Of a stretch of DNA of 64,000 bases, positions 17,696 to 26,718 are shown piece after piece; position 1 is the first letter of the stretch; the number at the start of each line of letters is the position of its first letter. Below the pieces are notes generated by a model. The model was not told the origin of the DNA. It saw only the letters and a program-made list of their open reading frames with translations, and ran no database searches. The stretch lies in the NCBI RefSeq assembly GCF_028863665.1, contig NZ_JARBFX010000013.1:1-64000 (forward strand), written 5' to 3'. The DNA is from Aquabacter sediminis (lineage in GTDB: Bacteria > Pseudomonadota > Alphaproteobacteria > Rhizobiales > Xanthobacteraceae). Both the position numbers and the translations under genes were made by a program.

Positions 17696-20600
17696 TGGCC
17701 GAGACCAATCGCCTGCCCGCCGGCGGCCGCATCGACCGCACCCGCAGGATCCACCTCACCTTCAACGGCACCGCGCTGGACGCACGCCCCGGCGACACCG
17801 TGGCGTCCGCGCTGATCGCCAATGGCGTGAAGCTGGTGGGTCGCTCGTTCAAGTATCACCGCCCGCGCGGCATCCTCTCCCACGGCTCCGACGAGCCGAA
17901 CGCGCTTTTGAACGTGAGCCGAGGGCCTGGCCGCGCCGATCCCAACAACCGCGCCACGGTGGTGGAAGCCACCGAAGGCCTTGCCCTCTCCACGCAGAAC
18001 CACTGGCCGTCGCTGGAAACCGACATCGGCGCGGTGAACGATGTGTTGGCGCCCATCTTCGTGGCGGGATTCTACTACAAGACCTTCATGTGGCCGGCCA
18101 AGGCCTGGCACAAGCTCTATGAGCCCGTCATCCGCGCCGCCGCCGGCCTTGGCGTCGCACCCACCGAGCCGGATCCGGATCGCTATGTCCACCGCAACGC
18201 CCATTGCGACGTGCTGGTGGTCGGCGCCGGTCCCGCCGGCCTTGCCGCCGCTCTGGCCGCCTCAGAAGGCGGCAAGCGCGTCATCCTCGCCGACGAGCAG
18301 GCGGAGATGGGCGGCACGCTGTTGCACGATCTGACGTCCACCATAGATGGGGTGCCCGCCTCGGCTTTCGTCGCGCAGGCTCTTGCCGCCCTGGCGGCCC
18401 GCGAAAATGTGGTGCTCCTGCCGCGCACCACGGCATTCGGCTATTACAACCACAATCATGTGGTGCTGACCGAACGCGTCACAGATGCGCTCGCCAAGCC
18501 CGCCGCCAACCTGCCGCGCGAGCGGCTGTGGCAGGTGCGCGCCAAGGAGGTGGTGATCGCCACCGGCTCCCACGAGCGCCCGCTCGCCTTCGCCGACAAT
18601 GACCGCCCCGGCATCATGCTGGCGGAAAGCATCCGGGTGTTCGTGAACCGCTATGCCGCCCTGCCCGGCCGGCGCCTCGTCATCGCCACCACGGGGGCGT
18701 CCGCCTATCAGGCCGCGCTGGATTGCAAGGCAGCCGGGCTCGACGTCACCGTGGTCGATCTGCGGGCTGAAGAGGCCTGCGGCCCCGAATTGTCGGCCGC
18801 CCGCGCTGCCGGTGTTGAGGTGCTGACCTCCCACACCGTGGTCGGCTCCACCGGCCGCAAGGCGGTTACGGGGCTGATCGTGGCGCCGGTCTCCAGCGGC
18901 ACGGTGGGCGCGCGGCGCACGCTCGCCTGCGATGGCGTGGGCATGTCGGGCGGCTGGACGCCGGCCGTCCATCTGTTCTCCCAGTCACGCGGCAAGCTCG
19001 CCTTTGACCCGGCGCTTGACGCCTTTCTGCCCGGCACGCCGGTCCAGGCCAACCGTTCGGCCGGCGCCTGCCGGGGGCTCTATGACCTTTCCGCCTGCCT
19101 CGCCGATGGCTGGGCGGCAGGAGCACAATCCGCCGGCCATTCGGGAACCCGAGCGTTTTCCGCCCCCGCCTCCTTCACCGGCTTCCAGCCGGTGCGGGTG
19201 ATGCCCACAGACGCCGAGCCCCGCAAGGTCCGCGCCTTCATCGACTTCCAGAACGACGTCACCGCCAAGGACGTGGAGCTCGCCGTGCAGGAGGGCTTCA
19301 AGAGCGTCGAGCATGTGAAGCGCTACACCACCACGGGCATGGCGACCGACCAAGGCAAGAGCTCGAACATGAATGCCCTGGGCATCATTTCGCAGACGCT
19401 CGGGAAAGACGTGCCGCAGGTGGGCACCACCACCTTCCGCCCGCCTTATACGCCGGTCACCTTCGGCGCCATCGTCGGCCAGTCGCGCGGCACCCTGTTC
19501 GATCCCATCCGCACCGCCCCGCTCCATGACTGGGCGGTGGAGCACGGGGCGCGGTTCGAGAACGTGGCCCTGTGGCGCCGCGCCTGGTACTTCGCCAAGC
19601 CCGGCGAGGACATGCATGCGGCCGTGCGGCGGGAATGCCGGGCGGTGCGCGAGGGAGTCGGCATCTTCGATGCGTCCACGCTGGGCAAGATCGAGGTGGT
19701 GGGGCCGGATGCGGCCGAGTTCATGAACCGCATCTATCCCAATGCCTGGCTGAAGCTGGAGCCGGGAAAGTGCCGCTATGGCCTGATGCTGAAGGAAGAC
19801 GGCTTCGTCTTCGATGACGGCGTGGTCGCCCGCATGGCGCCCGACCGCTTCCATGTCACCACCACCACCGGCGGGGCGCCCCGCGTGCTCTCGCATATGG
19901 AGGATTATCTCCAGACCGAGTGGCCTGACCTGAAGGTGTATCTCACCTCCACCACCGAGCAGTGGGCGGTGATCGCCCTCCAGGGGCCCAAGGCCCGCGA
20001 GGTGCTGGCGCCGCTGGTCGATGATATCGACCTCTCGCCCGAAGCCTTCCCGCACATGAGTGTGCGCACCGGCCACATTCTGGGCGTCCCGACACGTCTC
20101 TTCCGCGTCTCCTTCACGGGCGAACTGGGCTTTGAGATCAATGTGCCCTCAGACCATGCCCGCGCGGTGTGGGAAGCCCTGTGGGAGAAGGGGCAGGCCT
20201 ATGGCATTACCCCCTACGGCACCGAAACCATGCACGTGCTGCGCGCGGAACGCGGCTTCATCATTGTCGGTCAGGACACGGACGGCACGGTGACGCCGGA
20301 CGATCTCGGCCTCGGCGGCATGGTGTCGAAGGTGAAGCCGGATTTCGTCGGCAAGCGCTCCTTGGTGCGCCCTGACATGCTCCGCGCCGACCGCAAGCAA
20401 TTGGTGGGACTGCTCACCGATGATCCCAAGATCGTCTTGGACGAAGGCGCCCAGATCGTCGAGGACACCAACCAGCCTTTGCCCATGACCATGATCGGCC
20501 ATGTCACCTCGTCCTATTGGAGCGATGCCTGCGGGCGATCCATCGCGCTGGCGCTCGTCTCCGGCGGGCGGGCGCGCATGGGCACGCGCCTCCATGTCAC

Positions 20601-20703
20601 CACGCCAGAGGGCTTTGCCGCCGTGAAGGTGGTGGAGCCGGTCTTTTTCGATGCCAAGGGCACGCGCGTGAACGGCGCGCCGCAGCCCGCAGCCGCCGCG
20701 TGA
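17695..20703 (+). CDS. soxA: sarcosine oxidase subunit alpha
   Basis: Alpha subunit of 1002 residues. N-terminal ferredoxin-like segment (ARPGDTVASALIANG, then HRPRGILSHGSDEPNA), a central NAD-binding dinucleotide domain (VLVVGAGPAGLAAAL, about residue 172) and a C-terminal aminomethyltransferase-like (GcvT) domain from about 620 (FENVALWRRAWYF) that hands the methyl-derived carbon to tetrahydrofolate. Products are glycine, 5,10-methylene-THF and H2O2. The ATG at 17695 overlaps the soxD stop; a GTG immediately before it is the less likely start. Confidence 0.95.
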   Translation: MAETNRLPAGGRIDRTRRIHLTFNGTALDARPGDTVASALIANGVKLVGRSFKYHRPRGILSHGSDEPNALLNVSRGPGRADPNNRATVVEATEGLALSTQNHWPSLETDIGAVNDVLAPIFVAGFYYKTFMWPAKAWHKLYEPVIRAAAGLGVAPTEPDPDRYVHRNAHCDVLVVGAGPAGLAAALAASEGGKRVILADEQAEMGGTLLHDLTSTIDGVPASAFVAQALAALAARENVVLLPRTTAFGYYNHNHVVLTERVTDALAKPAANLPRERLWQVRAKEVVIATGSHERPLAFADNDRPGIMLAESIRVFVNRYAALPGRRLVIATTGASAYQAALDCKAAGLDVTVVDLRAEEACGPELSAARAAGVEVLTSHTVVGSTGRKAVTGLIVAPVSSGTVGARRTLACDGVGMSGGWTPAVHLFSQSRGKLAFDPALDAFLPGTPVQANRSAGACRGLYDLSACLADGWAAGAQSAGHSGTRAFSAPASFTGFQPVRVMPTDAEPRKVRAFIDFQNDVTAKDVELAVQEGFKSVEHVKRYTTTGMATDQGKSSNMNALGIISQTLGKDVPQVGTTTFRPPYTPVTFGAIVGQSRGTLFDPIRTAPLHDWAVEHGARFENVALWRRAWYFAKPGEDMHAAVRRECRAVREGVGIFDASTLGKIEVVGPDAAEFMNRIYPNAWLKLEPGKCRYGLMLKEDGFVFDDGVVARMAPDRFHVTTTTGGAPRVLSHMEDYLQTEWPDLKVYLTSTTEQWAVIALQGPKAREVLAPLVDDIDLSPEAFPHMSVRTGHILGVPTRLFRVSFTGELGFEINVPSDHARAVWEALWEKGQAYGITPYGTETMHVLRAERGFIIVGQDTDGTVTPDDLGLGGMVSKVKPDFVGKRSLVRPDMLRADRKQLVGLLTDDPKIVLDEGAQIVEDTNQPLPMTMIGHVTSSYWSDACGRSIALALVSGGRARMGTRLHVTTPEGFAAVKVVEPVFFDAKGTRVNGAPQPAAAA

Positions 20704-20715
20704 GGAGCTGAAACA

Positions 20716-21291
20716 ATGGCCTCCATCTCCTCCCCCGCCGCCCGTACGCCCGCCCTCGCGCCCGGACGGCTCGCCTTGCTCGCCGCGGCGAGCATCGCCC
20801 CCCTGCCCCCGGCGGCGCGTTACGTGCTGCGTCTCGATCCGACGCGGGCCGCATCCATCGGCAGCGCCGGCGGCTTCGACCTCTCCGGCCCGATCAATTC
20901 CTGCCGGTCCACCGATACGGGCCTTGCCGCCCGCCTTGGCCCCGACGAGTGGCTGCTCATCGCGCGCGACGCGGACGAGGCCGCCGGCCGCGCGGTCGCC
21001 GGCGCCTTGGCTGGTACCCACCATTCCCTGGTGGAGGCGGGCCATCGCAATGTGGGCATAGCGGTTGCGGGAGCGCAGGCAGCGACCGTCCTGAATGCCG
21101 GCTGCGCCCTCGATTTGTCGGACGCTGCCTTTCCGGCGGGATCGGCCACCCGCACCTTGCTGGGCAAGGCGGAAATCGTGCTGCTCCGTCCGGGCACCGA
21201 GCACATCTATCGCGTGGAGTGCTGGCGTTCCTTCGCGACCTATGTGCACGGTTTCCTCACTGAGGCCGCATTGGAATTCCAGGCGACCTGA
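20716..21291 (+). CDS. soxG: sarcosine oxidase subunit gamma
   Basis: Gamma subunit (191 residues), resembling part of the GcvT fold; the C-terminal half reads LVEAGHRNVGIAVAGAQAATVL and TRTLLGKAEIVLLRPG, as in SoxG. Starts 12 bp after soxA with GAGGAG upstream, in the same operon. Confidence 0.9.
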   Translation: MASISSPAARTPALAPGRLALLAAASIAPLPPAARYVLRLDPTRAASIGSAGGFDLSGPINSCRSTDTGLAARLGPDEWLLIARDADEAAGRAVAGALAGTHHSLVEAGHRNVGIAVAGAQAATVLNAGCALDLSDAAFPAGSATRTLLGKAEIVLLRPGTEHIYRVECWRSFATYVHGFLTEAALEFQAT

Positions 21292-21322
21292 CCGCCTTCT
21301 TCTCTCCCCGCCCGGAAACGCC

Positions 21323-22672
21323 ATGATCTCCGTGTTCGACCTGTTCAAGATCGGCATCGGCCCCTCCTCCTCCCATACGGTGGGGCCCATGGTGGCCGGG
21401 CGGCGCTTCCGCGAGGCGATGCCGGAGGGCACGGCGCGGGTAAAGGCGGAGCTGTTCGGCTCTCTGGCCTGGACCGGAAAGGGCCATGCCTCCGACCAGG
21501 CCATCTGCCTCGGCCTTCTGGGCTGCGCGCCGGCAACGCTTGATCCGGACGCGGTGCCGGCGCTGGTGGCGCGGCTCGATATCGAGAAGTCCTTCGCCCT
21601 GCCCGGCGGCCGGCGTATCGCGTTCAACCCAGAGAAGGATCTTGTCTTCGACTTCGAGACCCTGATGCCCTTCCACACCAATGCCATGCGCTTTCGCGCC
21701 CTCGACGAGGCCGGGGAGGTGCTGGAGGAGCACGTCTATTATTCCATCGGCGGCGGCTTTGTGGTGCGCGAAGGCGAGAGCGTGGAGGCAGAGGCGACGC
21801 CCGTCCCCTATCCCTTCGCCAATTCCCGCACGCTTCTCACCCGCTGCGCCCAGACCGACCTCACCCCGGCGGATCTGCAGATGGCCAATGAATGCGCCCT
21901 GCGCCCCCGCGCTGAGGTGGAAGAGCGTCTCGATGCCCTCGCCACCACCATGTTCGCCTGCATCGATCGCGGGCTTGCCCGCGACGGCGTGCTGCCCGGC
22001 CGGCTGAAGGTGCGCCGACGGGCCAAGTCCATCCGCGAACGGCTGGAGGCGGATGCGGGTGGCAATGCGCGGGCTCCGCACGAGGTGATGGACTGGGTCT
22101 CGGTCTTCGCCATCGCGGTGAACGAGGAAAATGCCTCCGGCGGGCGCGTGGTGACCGCCCCCACCAACGGGGCGGCCGGCATCGTGCCGGCGGTGCTGCG
22201 CTATGCACGAGATTTCTGCCCCGGCGTCGGCCCGGCACAAATCCGGGCCTTCCTTTTGACCGCCGCCGCCATCGGCGCGCTCATCAAGACCAATGCGTCC
22301 ATTTCCGGTGCGGAGGTGGGTTGCCAGGGCGAGGTGGGGTCCGCCGCCTCCATGGCGGCGGCCGGCCTTGCAGCGGCGCTCGGCGCCAGCCCGGCCCAGA
22401 TCGAGAATGCGGCCGAGATCGCCATGGAGCATCATCTGGGCATGACCTGCGATCCCATTGGCGGGCTGGTGCAGATCCCCTGCATCGAGCGCAATGCCTT
22501 CGGCGCCAACAAGGCCATCGCCGCCGCCTCTCTCGCCATGCGGGGCGACGGCACTCATTTCGTGTCGCTGGACCAGGTCATCGAGACCATGCGCCAGACC
22601 GGCCTCGACATGCAGTCCAAGTACAAGGAGACGTCCCAGGGCGGTCTCGCCGTGAACGTCCCCGAATGCTGA
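21323..22672 (+). CDS. sdaA: L-serine ammonia-lyase (serine dehydratase), iron-sulfur type
   Basis: Single-chain L-serine dehydratase (449 residues), making pyruvate and ammonia. N-terminal beta domain [22 protein letters not shown] and C-terminal alpha domain with the cysteines of the [4Fe-4S] cluster in [26 protein letters not shown] and [11 protein letters not shown]. Starts 31 bp after soxG. In this operon it drains serine formed by GlyA from sarcosine-derived glycine and methylene-THF. Pseudomonas carries a serine dehydratase gene near its gbdR/betaine locus too. Confidence 0.95.
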   Translation: MISVFDLFKIGIGPSSSHTVGPMVAGRRFREAMPEGTARVKAELFGSLAWTGKGHASDQAICLGLLGCAPATLDPDAVPALVARLDIEKSFALPGGRRIAFNPEKDLVFDFETLMPFHTNAMRFRALDEAGEVLEEHVYYSIGGGFVVREGESVEAEATPVPYPFANSRTLLTRCAQTDLTPADLQMANECALRPRAEVEERLDALATTMFACIDRGLARDGVLPGRLKVRRRAKSIRERLEADAGGNARAPHEVMDWVSVFAIAVNEENASGGRVVTAPTNGAAGIVPAVLRYARDFCPGVGPAQIRAFLLTAAAIGALIKTNASISGAEVGCQGEVGSAASMAAAGLAAALGASPAQIENAAEIAMEHHLGMTCDPIGGLVQIPCIERNAFGANKAIAAASLAMRGDGTHFVSLDQVIETMRQTGLDMQSKYKETSQGGLAVNVPEC

Positions 22673-22677
22673 CAGGA

Positions 22678-22695
22678 AGAGCCGGACCCGGCTCT
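22678..22695 (+). terminator. hairpin between sdaA and glyA
   Basis: A 7-bp stem AGAGCCG/CGGCTCT with loop GACC follows 5 bp after the sdaA stop. There is no proper T-tract, so it is at best a weak or attenuating terminator or a 3' processing structure separating glyA expression from the sox genes. Confidence 0.4.
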
Positions 22696-22804
22696 CCTTA
22701 AGGGGGCAGCGGCACAGCCGCGCCCCGCTTTCCCGCTACACCCGATCCAACCGCCGGCCTTCCGGTGGAACGCCCCTGCTTATCCAGAAGAGAGGAACGT
22801 ACCC

Positions 22805-24103
22805 ATGACCGCCCTTGCTCCGTCCCTGTCTCCCGCGCCCACATTGGGCATGCCCGGCGCGGATGCGGCCGTGTTCGGCGCCATCGCCGCCGAGCTTCAC
22901 CGCCAGCGCGACCAGATCGAACTCATCGCCTCCGAAAACATCGTCTCGGAAGCGGTGCTGGCGGCGCAGGGCTGCGTCTTCACCAACAAATACGCCGAAG
23001 GCTATCCGGGCCGGCGCTATTATGGCGGCTGCGAGCAAGCGGACGTGGTGGAGCAGATCGCCATTGATCGCGCCAAGGCCCTGTTCGGCTGCGCCTTCGC
23101 CAATGTGCAGCCCCATTCGGGGGCGCAGGCCAATGGCGCGGTGCTGATGGCCCTGCTCCAGCCGGGCGATTGCATCCTGGGCATGTCGCTGGCCGCCGGT
23201 GGCCACCTCACCCACGGTGCCCCGCCCACCCTCTCGGGCAAGTGGTTCAAGGCCGTGGGCTATGGCGTCAGCCGCGAGACCGCGCTCATCGACTATGACG
23301 AGGTTGAGCGTCTCGCCCTGGAGCATCAACCGAAGCTCATCATTGCGGGTGGATCGTCCTACCCGCGAATCATCGACTTTTCCCGTTTCCGCGCCATCGC
23401 CGATCAGGTGGGAGCAACCCTCATGGTGGATGCCGCTCATTATGCGGGGTTGATCGTGGCGGGCGCCTATCCCTCGCCCTTTCCCCACGCCCATATCGTC
23501 ACGTCCACCACCCACAAGACCCTGCGCGGCCCGCGCGGCGGCCTCATCCTCACCAATGACGAGGCCCTGGCGAAGAAGATCAACTCCGCCGTTTTCCCAG
23601 GCCTCCAGGGCGGCCCGCTCATGCATGTGATCGCGGCGAAGGCGGTGGCGTTCGGCGAGGCGCTGGACGACAGCTTCCGCACCTATGCCCTTCAGGTGGT
23701 CTCCAATGCCCGCGCGCTCGCCGCCAGGCTGGTGGAGCGGGGCGCGGCCATCGTCTCCGGCGGCACGGATAGCCATATCGTGCTGGTGGATTTGCGGCCC
23801 TTCGGCGTGACCGGCAAGGCGGCGGAGGCCGCGCTGGAGCGGGCGGGGCTGACCTGCAACAAGAACGGCATTCCCTTCGATCCGGAAAAGCCTGCCGTCA
23901 CCTCTGGCATTCGCTTGGGCACGCCCGCTGGCACGACGCGCGGGTTCGGCATCACCGAGTTCGAAACCGTGGGCGACCTCATCGCCGACGTGCTCCGTGG
24001 CCTCGCGGCCAACGGTGCGGAGAACAATGGCGGGGTGGAATGCGCGGTGCGCGGGAAAGTGGAGGCGCTGTGCCGCCGCTTTCCGCTCTATCAGGGCCTG
24101 TAA
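22805..24103 (+). CDS. glyA: serine hydroxymethyltransferase
   Basis: PLP enzyme of 432 residues joining glycine and 5,10-methylene-THF to serine (or the reverse). Family marks: [34 protein letters not shown], and the PLP lysine in [14 protein letters not shown]. It lies 132 bp after sdaA in the same direction. Being in the sox operon it is probably a catabolic copy, like glyA1 beside soxBDAG in Pseudomonas; a second housekeeping copy elsewhere is expected. Confidence 0.95.
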   Translation: MTALAPSLSPAPTLGMPGADAAVFGAIAAELHRQRDQIELIASENIVSEAVLAAQGCVFTNKYAEGYPGRRYYGGCEQADVVEQIAIDRAKALFGCAFANVQPHSGAQANGAVLMALLQPGDCILGMSLAAGGHLTHGAPPTLSGKWFKAVGYGVSRETALIDYDEVERLALEHQPKLIIAGGSSYPRIIDFSRFRAIADQVGATLMVDAAHYAGLIVAGAYPSPFPHAHIVTSTTHKTLRGPRGGLILTNDEALAKKINSAVFPGLQGGPLMHVIAAKAVAFGEALDDSFRTYALQVVSNARALAARLVERGAAIVSGGTDSHIVLVDLRPFGVTGKAAEAALERAGLTCNKNGIPFDPEKPAVTSGIRLGTPAGTTRGFGITEFETVGDLIADVLRGLAANGAENNGGVECAVRGKVEALCRRFPLYQGL

Positions 24104-24105
24104 CG

Positions 24106-24137
24106 AAAAAGGGGCGCGCAACGTCTGCGCTCCCCTT
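24106..24137. terminator. imperfect terminator hairpin after glyA
   Basis: AAAAAGGGGCGC pairs with GCGCTCCCCTT, with one bulged T, between the converging glyA and GNAT genes. The A-rich left and T/C-rich right flanks suggest a bidirectional terminator, weaker than the others in this window. Confidence 0.55.
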
Positions 24138-24160
24138 CCCTGATTCGGTGCGCACCACGC

Positions 24161-24718
24161 TCAGGCGATGCGCTTCAGCCCGTCGAGGCCTGCCACCAGT
24201 TCGGCGACAGAGGGCAGTTCCACCCGGGCGCCGGTGGGGCTGATGAGGCCACGGGCGCCGGACAAGGCACCTGCCTTCAGTTCCAGGCCAAGCAGCCGGT
24301 CGCGCTCATAGGCGCCGGGCATCCAGAGCTGCCCGGTCAGCGCGCTGGAAAAGCCGAAGCGCGCATAATAAGGCGCATCGCCCACCAGCAGGATGGCGCC
24401 GTGGCCGAGGCGGGTCGCCTCCGCAATGGCGACGCGCATCATCTCGGCGCCAAGTCCCACGGAACGGAACCAGGGATGCACCGCGAGCGGGCCAAGCAGG
24501 AGCGCCGGGCAGCCAGGGCCGGCCGTCACGTTCCACAGACGCACGGTGGCCGCCAGGCGACCATCGGGGCCATGGGCAACAAAGGACAGGCCTTCGGCCG
24601 GCAGCCGGCCCTCGCGGATGCGCTCGGACGACTTCTCGAACCGGGCCGGCATGATGAGGTCCAACAGGGCCTCGCGCGCGGCGACCTCTTCCAGTTTCTC
24701 AGCAACAATCTCAGTCAT
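24161..24718 (-). CDS. GNAT family N-acetyltransferase
   Basis: Acetyl-CoA-dependent acyltransferase of 185 residues. The core is seen in LLLGPLAVHPWFRSVGLGAEMMRVAI (beta-4 and pyrophosphate-binding loop) and ILLVGDAPYYARFGF. Start MTEIVAEK has a strong ribosome site (AGGAGGT). It follows the ornithine/lysine decarboxylase gene by about 110 bp in the same direction, an arrangement I recall from other Rhizobiales; a polyamine or amino-acid acetylating role is inference. Confidence 0.85.
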   Translation of the reverse strand: MTEIVAEKLEEVAAREALLDLIMPARFEKSSERIREGRLPAEGLSFVAHGPDGRLAATVRLWNVTAGPGCPALLLGPLAVHPWFRSVGLGAEMMRVAIAEATRLGHGAILLVGDAPYYARFGFSSALTGQLWMPGAYERDRLLGLELKAGALSGARGLISPTGARVELPSVAELVAGLDGLKRIA

Positions 24719-24829
24719 CGGCACCTCCTGTGCCACAACCGAAGGCCGAAAGACGCCGACCCGGCCGGGCGCATGCCCGGCTTGCATGGCGCCATCAAGG
24801 CGCCGGGATCGGTGCGGAAGGCGTGATCG

Positions 24830-25960
24830 TCAGATCACGTAGGACTTCAGCGGCGGGAAGCCGTTGAAGGCCACGGCCGAATAGGTCGTGGTGTAGGCGC
24901 CGCAAGCCTCGATGAGGATCTTGTCGCCGATGGCGAGCGACACCGGCAGGTGCACCGGGGTCTTCTCATACATCACGTCCGCCGAATCGCAGGTCGGGCC
25001 GGCGAGCACGCAGGGAGCGGTGTCGTCGCCGTCACGCGGGGTGCGCAGCGGGTAGCGGATGGCCTCGTCCATGGTCTCGGCGAGGCCGCCGAACTTGCCG
25101 ATGTCCAGATAGACCCAGCGCAGGGCTTCGGCCTCGGACTTCTTGGAGATCAGGACCACCTCGGTCTCGATCAGGCCGGCATTGCCCACCATGCCGCGAC
25201 CGGGCTCCATGATGGTCTCGGGGATGGAATTGCCGAAGTGACGTCGCAGCGAATCGAAGATCGCCTCGCCATAAGCGGCCGCCGCCGGCACGTCCTGCAG
25301 GTAGCGGGTGGGGAAGCCGCCGCCCAGGTTCACCATGGACAGGGTGATGCCGCGCAGGGCGCAGTCCTGGAAGATGCCGGCGGCAGAGGCCAGCGCCTGG
25401 TCCCAGGCATGCACATTCTTCTGCTGCGAGCCCACATGGAAGGACACGCCATAGGCCTGGAGACCCAGGCGGTGGGCATGCTCCAGCACGTCTGCGGCCA
25501 TTTCGGGCTCGCAGCCGAACTTGCGGGACAGCGGCCATTCGGCACCGGCACCGTCGCAAAGGATGCGGCAGAACACCTTGGCGCCGGGGGCGACGCGGGC
25601 GATCTTCTCCACTTCCTCGTAGGAATCCACCGCGAACAGGCGCACGCCGATCTTGTAGGCGCGCTCGATGTCGCGCTCCTTCTTGATCGTGTTGCCGAAG
25701 GAGATGCGCTCGGGGCCGGCACCGGCGGCGAGCACCATCTCGATTTCGCCCACGGAGGCGGTGTCGAAGCACGAGCCGAGCTCAGCCAGCGCCTGCAGGA
25801 TGGCGGCGTCGGGATTGGCCTTCACGGCATAAAAGACACGGGTGTCCGGCAGGGCGCGGGAGAAGGCGGCGTAATTCGCGCGCACCACGTCCAGATCCAC
25901 CACCACGCAGGGACCGTCTTCGTGACGGGTCTTGAGAAATTCGCGGATGCGATTGGTCAT
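24830..25960 (-). CDS. ornithine/lysine decarboxylase, type III fold PLP enzyme
   Basis: Decarboxylase of 376 residues of the eukaryote-like, alanine-racemase-fold group, making putrescine (or cadaverine) from ornithine (or lysine). The PLP lysine is in VFYAVKANPD, the glycine loop is MVNLGGGFPTRY, and the dimer-site cysteine/aspartate lie in GPTCDSADVMYEK. Length fits the family. Start MTNRIREFL at 25960 follows GGGGAGG. The unusually long structured upstream region suggests RNA-level control. Confidence 0.93.
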   Translation of the reverse strand: MTNRIREFLKTRHEDGPCVVVDLDVVRANYAAFSRALPDTRVFYAVKANPDAAILQALAELGSCFDTASVGEIEMVLAAGAGPERISFGNTIKKERDIERAYKIGVRLFAVDSYEEVEKIARVAPGAKVFCRILCDGAGAEWPLSRKFGCEPEMAADVLEHAHRLGLQAYGVSFHVGSQQKNVHAWDQALASAAGIFQDCALRGITLSMVNLGGGFPTRYLQDVPAAAAYGEAIFDSLRRHFGNSIPETIMEPGRGMVGNAGLIETEVVLISKKSEAEALRWVYLDIGKFGGLAETMDEAIRYPLRTPRDGDDTAPCVLAGPTCDSADVMYEKTPVHLPVSLAIGDKILIEACGAYTTTYSAVAFNGFPPLKSYVI

Positions 25961-26290
25961 GGAAACCTCCCCGTGACCTGAAGCCTCGTGAAGCGCGTTT
26001 GACCGCGCGACGACAGGACGGACAGGCACCTGCCTGTCCGGGGCACGCACCCGTGGGGGAAGCGCGGTGTGGACGCGCACTCCTCCCGACGGGCCATACC
26101 CGCTTCGCCGGTCGCAAACCGGCCGCATCATCGCGCCGAACGGCATCCCTTCGCTCGGCTCGTCGTTAGACGAACGCGAGGCGTTCAAGAGATGCGCGCG
26201 CTTGGAGTGGGGAAGTCCCGCTCCGCACGGCCGGCAAGATGTAGTGCCTCTTCAGTAACGCCGACCTTTGGAGGGCCGACTGAGACCAAA
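25961..26290 (-). ncRNA. structured 5' leader of the ornithine decarboxylase gene (candidate speF motif)
   Basis: The gap upstream of the decarboxylase holds several strong inverted repeats: 26019-26040 (10-bp stem CGGACAGGCA, 2-nt loop), 26108-26122 (CCGGT/ACCGG) and 26172-26186 (GAACGC/GCGTTC). The speF RNA motif is known upstream of ornithine decarboxylase genes in alphaproteobacteria. A 20-codon GTG-started frame ending TAA (minus strand, 26229 to 26167) overlaps the distal hairpin and could be a leader peptide. Boundaries are approximate, and I cannot align to the Rfam model. Confidence 0.5.
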
Positions 26291-26628
26291 AAAGCCCGCT
26301 ACGTCGTTGCTTCAAGTCACGTCCCCCGCGTGAGGAGCGGGGTGGGCCGGTTCCCTCCGGCTATCGGTCGTCCTGGTAGCTTTCCGGCCTCTTGTCCGGA
26401 CTTCCACCGACCGACACGCGACCACAGGCACGTGCGAAATTGGGCAAGCGGGGATTTAGGAGAATTCGCCCGCCTTCGCAAGCGGCAATTTGATGAATTT
26501 TGATCCACATTGGTGCCACTTTTCCGGCACGCCCGGCAACGGCTGAGGCAGCCCAGACCAAGGGTCCCGGATGCTGCCGCCAGGCTTGCGTCGCCCGCGC
26601 CGGATCGCCGCGTCGCGGACATGTGCTC

Positions 26629-26642
26629 TTGATTGGTATCAA
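26629..26642 (+). promoter_or_regulatory. FNR/FixK-type binding site upstream of hemA
   Basis: A perfect TTGAT-N4-ATCAA palindrome (N4 = TGGT) centred about 83 bp before the hemA start codon. In Bradyrhizobium and Rhodobacter hemA is controlled by FixK2/FnrL through such boxes, giving more heme synthesis at low oxygen. Confidence 0.85.
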
Positions 26643-26718
26643 TACAAGGAGCAAGGTGGCGGCCTAGAGTGAGAATGAAGAGGATCCCTCCGCGACCTCG
26701 TCCCCCGCAGGATTCGGA

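Noticed and set aside
22673-22804. Glycine riboswitch upstream of glyA
   Set aside because: The gap has no recognisable paired aptamer cores; only one short hairpin is seen.
26229-26718. A gene in the gap between the decarboxylase and hemA
   Set aside because: Open frames here have no family features; the region is explained by the leader, two promoters and the FNR box.
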